Assembly (NCBI GenBank): GCA_945893045.1
Contig: CAMDEA010000082.1
Location: 1-36,553, forward strand
Length of the DNA: 36,553 nucleotides
Source of the DNA: Planctomyces sp. SH-PL62
Lineage (GTDB): Bacteria > Planctomycetota > Planctomycetia > Planctomycetales > Planctomycetaceae
Direction of reading: 5' to 3'
The position numbers and the translations under genes were made by a program. This document shows positions 32,557-36,553 of the stretch, piece by piece (within the stretch, counting starts at the first letter, position 1; every line of letters begins with the position of its first letter). The notes under the pieces are model-generated. The model was not told the origin of the DNA. It worked only from the letters and a program-made list of their open reading frames with translations, and made no database searches.

Positions 32557-33888
32557 ATGTGGATCACACGAAAGATGCGAAATCAACGACGGTCGCGACC
32601 GGTCGCCTCGGCGGAGATTCTGGAAGCACGAGCATTGCTTGCGGCGGCCGTGAAGGACGTACTGTTCGCGTCAGGCGCAGCGGTGGGGGGACCACAAGTT
32701 GGCGGCGGACCCGACAGTGCGGGTTGGGACGGCGCGGGTCAGGGGAGCGCGACGTTGACGTATTACGTCGGCGCGATTCCGACCAACTTCAGTCTGACGG
32801 CCGATGAAGTGAACTCGGCGTTGACTCAGGCGTTCGCGGCATGGTCGTCGGTCGTGGACATCACGTTCACGTTGACGACGACTGCGAGGCTGGCGGACTC
32901 GATCGACTTTTCGTTTGCGAACATTGACCGAGCCGGGCGGACGCTGGCCTATGCGTACTTGCCCGACGATGTGAACTCGAATCCGATCGCCGGCGACATT
33001 CGCTTCGATTCGTCCGAGTCTTGGGAGGTCGGTAACACCGAAGGGAGCACGTCGTTTGATTTCCTGCTGGTGGCGGTCCACGAGATCGGACACTCGCTCG
33101 GACTCGGACATCTCGATGCAGTTGGTTCGGTGATGTTCGCGAGCGTTGGTGGCAGCGACACGTTCACGGCGCTGAGCAATTTTGACATCCTGGCCGCGCG
33201 AGCGTTGTACGCATCCGTCGGCGACGCCGTGGAACCGTCCGCAGCATTCTCGCTGGTGGACGGCGTGTTGACTTTGACCGGAACCGCCGACGCCGACAAC
33301 GTGCGGATTAGGACGCCGCGCGGCGACGACACGCAGATCGTCGTCGTCGTGAATTCCGAAACCGTTGCCTACAACGTCGCGGACATCGACCAGATCTTCA
33401 TCAACACGCTGGACGGGAATGACCGCGTCTCGGTGCTCGGCAACGTGTCGATCGGCATGACCGTCGATGGCGGAGTGGGCGACGACCACATCCAAACCGG
33501 CGGCGGCAACGACAGCGTGACGGGCGGCGACGGCAACGACATGCTCGACACCGGAGCCGGCAATGACACCGTCGATGCCGGTCTCGGCAACGACAACGTG
33601 CGCGCCGGAGCGGGTGACGACAGCGTGCTCGGTGGCGACGGCAACGATCAAGTTTCCGGCGGCGCGGGCAACGATATGCTCGATGGCGGCGCTGGCGACG
33701 ACGTGCTGCGCGGCGAGGCCGGAACGGATCAACTCTTCGGTCAAGCCGGTAATGACACGCTCGAAGGCGGAGCCGACACCGACACGCTCGACGGCGGCGA
33801 AGGGACGAATCAGCTCTTCGAGGACTCCAACACGACCGGCGGCCGCCCCGGCGGACGACCGCCTCGCGGCAACCGCCCGCGACGGTAG
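32557..33888 (+). CDS. secreted matrixin-like metalloprotease with RTX-type calcium repeats
   Basis: A 443-residue protein. The N-terminal ILEARALLAA resembles the LEPR-XLL motif of planctomycete surface and secreted proteins. A matrixin (M10) protease domain follows: zinc site HEIGHSLGLGH at about 175-185 and Met-turn SVMFAS just after. From about 300 the chain has many GGxGND / GGAGDD nonapeptide-like repeats (for example TGGDGNDMLDTGAGND), which bind calcium. A proline/arginine/glycine tail ends it. It probably degrades proteins outside the cell. ATG 32557 lies seven bases after AGGAG and is preferred over ATG 32551. Confidence 0.88.
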   Translation: MWITRKMRNQRRSRPVASAEILEARALLAAAVKDVLFASGAAVGGPQVGGGPDSAGWDGAGQGSATLTYYVGAIPTNFSLTADEVNSALTQAFAAWSSVVDITFTLTTTARLADSIDFSFANIDRAGRTLAYAYLPDDVNSNPIAGDIRFDSSESWEVGNTEGSTSFDFLLVAVHEIGHSLGLGHLDAVGSVMFASVGGSDTFTALSNFDILAARALYASVGDAVEPSAAFSLVDGVLTLTGTADADNVRIRTPRGDDTQIVVVVNSETVAYNVADIDQIFINTLDGNDRVSVLGNVSIGMTVDGGVGDDHIQTGGGNDSVTGGDGNDMLDTGAGNDTVDAGLGNDNVRAGAGDDSVLGGDGNDQVSGGAGNDMLDGGAGDDVLRGEAGTDQLFGQAGNDTLEGGADTDTLDGGEGTNQLFEDSNTTGGRPGGRPPRGNRPRR

Positions 33889-33901
33889 TGATGTGCTCGA
33901 T

Positions 33902-33962
33902 GTAGCCCGAAGCGTGAGCGAGGGAATTCGGAGCCCCGACCCTCGCTGACGCTGCGGGTTAC
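33902..33962. repeat. imperfect inverted repeat after the metalloprotease gene
   Basis: Arms at 33902-33924 and 33940-33962 match as reverse complements at 20 of 23 positions (gtagcccgaagcgtgagcg ...). A second, smaller hairpin, cgagccg/cggctcg, lies at 33973-34003. Both fill the gap before the DUF1559 gene and could form a terminator-like structure. Confidence 0.75.
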
Positions 33963-34056
33963 TTGCCGGCCGCGAGCCGTTCAGGCTGACGCCTTTCGGC
34001 TCGCTAACTTGCCAGTCTGATTGTTTGCGGGCCTTCGCGAACAAAGGTCGTCCATT

Positions 34057-35070
<1,014 letters not shown>

Positions 35071-35106
35071 CGACTTCTCAAACTCTCAAACGACAAGGAA
35101 TCAACC

Positions 35107-35661
35107 ATGCGATTTGGAAAAGTGATTTTGTTGGGCGGCGTGATCGCGTTTGCCGCCGTGGTGGCGACGGCTCAGCCGCCGGGCGGTCAGAAACAGGGCA
35201 ATGCTCCGCCTGTGGGAGGACAGCGCGGAGGCGGCGGTGGTGGTCCCGGCATCGGTGGTCAGGCGGGTAGTCAAGCTGGAGGCGGCGCTCGCGGACAAGG
35301 TCAACAAGGAGCCGGCGGATTCGCGGGGCAGCAGGGCGGCGGCGGGCAAGCGGGCAACGCTCAGATGGGACAGATGACTCCGATGATGATGCTCGGTTCG
35401 TTGAACCTCTCCAACGAGCAAAAGCAGCAGATCATGGAACTGCAACGCGAATTTGAAGAGCGCATGGCCAAGATACTGACCGCCGATCAGCTCAAACAAC
35501 TGCGCGACATGCAAGCGATGCAGGGTCGCAACGGCGGTGGAGCAGGACTGCCCCCAATGAACAACGGCGGCGGACAAGCTCAGGGCGTCGGCGGGCAAGG
35601 AGCCGGCGGTCCCAAACCTGGCCAGGGCAAACGTGGCGGCGGAAAACAGGCAGGCCAGTAA
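35107..35661 (+). CDS. exported glycine/glutamine-rich protein with LTxxQ segment
   Basis: A 184-residue protein with a clear signal peptide (VILLGGVIAFAAVVATA, cleavage near 22). Residues about 23-85 and 140-184 are low-complexity glycine/glutamine repeats. Between them, about 98-135, is a charged helical pair, LNLSNEQKQQIMEL ... KILTADQLKQLRDM, of the LTxxQ kind seen in CpxP/Spy-type periplasmic proteins. The same segment occurs in the convergent gene at 35815-36426. It starts 37 bases after the DUF1559 gene and may be co-transcribed with it. Function unknown. Confidence 0.75.
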   Translation: MRFGKVILLGGVIAFAAVVATAQPPGGQKQGNAPPVGGQRGGGGGGPGIGGQAGSQAGGGARGQGQQGAGGFAGQQGGGGQAGNAQMGQMTPMMMLGSLNLSNEQKQQIMELQREFEERMAKILTADQLKQLRDMQAMQGRNGGGAGLPPMNNGGGQAQGVGGQGAGGPKPGQGKRGGGKQAGQ

Positions 35662-35662
35662 T

Positions 35663-35687
35663 CGTAGGTTGGGATTCCATCCCGACC
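35663..35687. repeat. lone half of the 50-bp palindrome
   Basis: This is an exact 25-base copy of the left half of the palindrome at 13949-13998, without the mirror half. It follows the stop codon of the glycine-rich gene directly. Confidence 0.95.
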
Positions 35688-35814
35688 GATTTTGTTCGTC
35701 GCCATCATCGCTCCGCGTGATGAGCCGTTCGTTTCACGGTGCGTTGACGAGCATTCGGCTCGTCACGCGGAGCGGTGACGGCTACGTTCTTGCGGCATCG
35801 CCGGGCCGCGTTGT

Positions 35815-36426
35815 TCAGTTCGCTCCATCGCGAGGCGGGCGATCGCCGCCGGGTCGTCCGCCTGGTCCGCGATCGCGCTGCTCGCGGAGTTGGCGGCGTT
35901 GGTCTTCGGTCAGAACCTTGGCGAGCTTCGCGTCCACGTCCTTCTGAAGTTCGTCGAGTTGTTGTTGCTGTTTCGCTGTGAGGTTCAGTGCGGCTCGCTG
36001 GCCGGCGGACAGGATTTGTCCCGGTTGAGGTGAACCGCCCGGACCTCGACCGCCGCCGGGTGGAGGTCCGCCGGGACCGCCTCGTCCACGATCGTTGGGC
36101 GGGCCGCCTCGGCCGCCGCCTTGAGTAAGACTGGCGGATTCTTTGGCGAACAGCGTCGTCAGTTCCTCTTTCGTGACGACCTCGTCGGTGTTCGTGTCGG
36201 CTCGCTCGAACAGCGCGTGCAGCCGAGCATCGGTCAATTCCGTTTTCGCCAGCTTGCCGTCCTGGTTCTTGTCGAACGTCATCAAGCGATCGACGAACGA
36301 CGACGCATCGCCGGCTGATCCGCGCTCGCCACGCGATTCGTCCGGACGCGGCGGCGGTTGAGCAGTCAGTGTCGCGGTCATTGCCAGCAATCCCGCGATC
36401 AACGTCAGTGAGCAAAGCAGTCGCAT
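35815..36426 (-). CDS. exported EF-hand protein with LTxxQ segment
   Basis: A 203-residue protein with a signal peptide (LLCSLTLIAGLLAMTATLTA, cleavage near 22). Two EF-hand calcium loops are visible: DKNQDGKLAKTE, and DTNTDEVVTKEE, the second lacking the usual glycine. A glycine/proline/arginine-rich linker follows, then LNLTAKQQQQLDELQ ... KVLTEDQRRQLRE, the helical segment shared with the gene at 35107. It is predicted to be periplasmic or outer. It is convergent with that gene. ATG 36426 begins MRLLCSLT. Function unknown; calcium binding is inferred from the loops. Confidence 0.8.
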   Translation of the reverse strand: MRLLCSLTLIAGLLAMTATLTAQPPPRPDESRGERGSAGDASSFVDRLMTFDKNQDGKLAKTELTDARLHALFERADTNTDEVVTKEELTTLFAKESASLTQGGGRGGPPNDRGRGGPGGPPPGGGRGPGGSPQPGQILSAGQRAALNLTAKQQQQLDELQKDVDAKLAKVLTEDQRRQLREQRDRGPGGRPGGDRPPRDGAN

Positions 36427-36480
36427 GGGGAGTTCCTTTTCATCTTTTTCTACCGCGGCTTTCGGCCGCGAACGAATTGG

Positions 36481-36553
36481 CGAGCCGGGCGGCGTCAGCC
36501 CCCGGACTGGGAATGAATTGCGAGACGTCCGGGGGCTGACGCCACCCGGCTCG
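36481..36553. repeat. inverted repeat at the right window edge
   Basis: Arms at 36481-36506 and 36528-36553 match as reverse complements at 25 of 26 positions (cgagccgggcggcgtcagcc ...). It may continue past the window. Same family as the element at 26099-26172. It lies upstream of the EF-hand gene. Confidence 0.9.

Noticed and set aside
33490..33800. Short regular repeats resembling a CRISPR or tandem satellite
   Set aside because: They are degenerate codons for RTX-like GGxGND calcium repeats inside the metalloprotease gene.

Overview
The window looks like part of a chromosome of a planctomycete (Planctomycetota). The taxonomic markers are a DUF1559 protein with a type II pseudopilin-like N-terminus, a Tat-exported DUF1552 protein, a secreted protein with an LEPR-XLL-like N-terminal motif, TDAGL-type leucine-rich repeats, a MASE1 histidine kinase, and dispersed inverted repeats whose translation reads VGQAFQPD / VRLESLTY or GQVFNLP. 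Base composition is GC-rich and fairly even, with no sign of phage or an insertion sequence.

Layout. 1-16037 is almost wholly minus strand: a possible partial gene, an LRR protein, a SAM methyltransferase, then a catabolic-looking group (MFS transporter, HpcH/HpaI aldolase, unusual Gfo/Idh/MocA fusion, ceramidase-like hydrolase), a GYF_2 membrane protein, pnp and rpsO, a class III aminotransferase coupled to a DinB-like protein, a histidine phosphatase, a conserved hypothetical protein and a DNA-alkylation repair methyltransferase. 16038-22650 is plus strand: a hypothetical protein with a seven-heme cytochrome, a short SelW/Rdx-type gene with an in-frame TGA, mutS, and a small DNA-binding-like protein. 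22666-31678 has miaB and efp (minus), epmB and hemB (plus), then a histidine kinase/response regulator pair and a DUF1552 protein (minus). 31679-36553 holds secreted or surface proteins: a decayed DUF1559 copy, a matrixin-type metalloprotease with RTX-like repeats, an intact DUF1559 protein, and two convergent small exported proteins sharing an LTxxQ helical segment.

The two strongest unusual signals are (1) a 71-codon gene at 19025-19240 that encodes a CxxU selenoprotein if TGA is read as selenocysteine, with a hairpin at a suitable distance downstream; and (2) at least fifteen inverted-repeat elements of several families. Most lie between genes, but one is inserted in frame in mutS just before the Walker A motif and a perfect 52-bp palindrome joins two dehydrogenase modules in one reading frame. 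Others supply stop codons of neighbouring genes.

Functional links: EF-P and its lysine-modifying EpmB are divergent neighbours; rpsO-pnp keep the common bacterial order; the kinase and regulator overlap; the transporter, aldolase and dehydrogenase suggest uptake and breakdown of a sugar-derived acid. No tRNA, rRNA or CRISPR array was seen.
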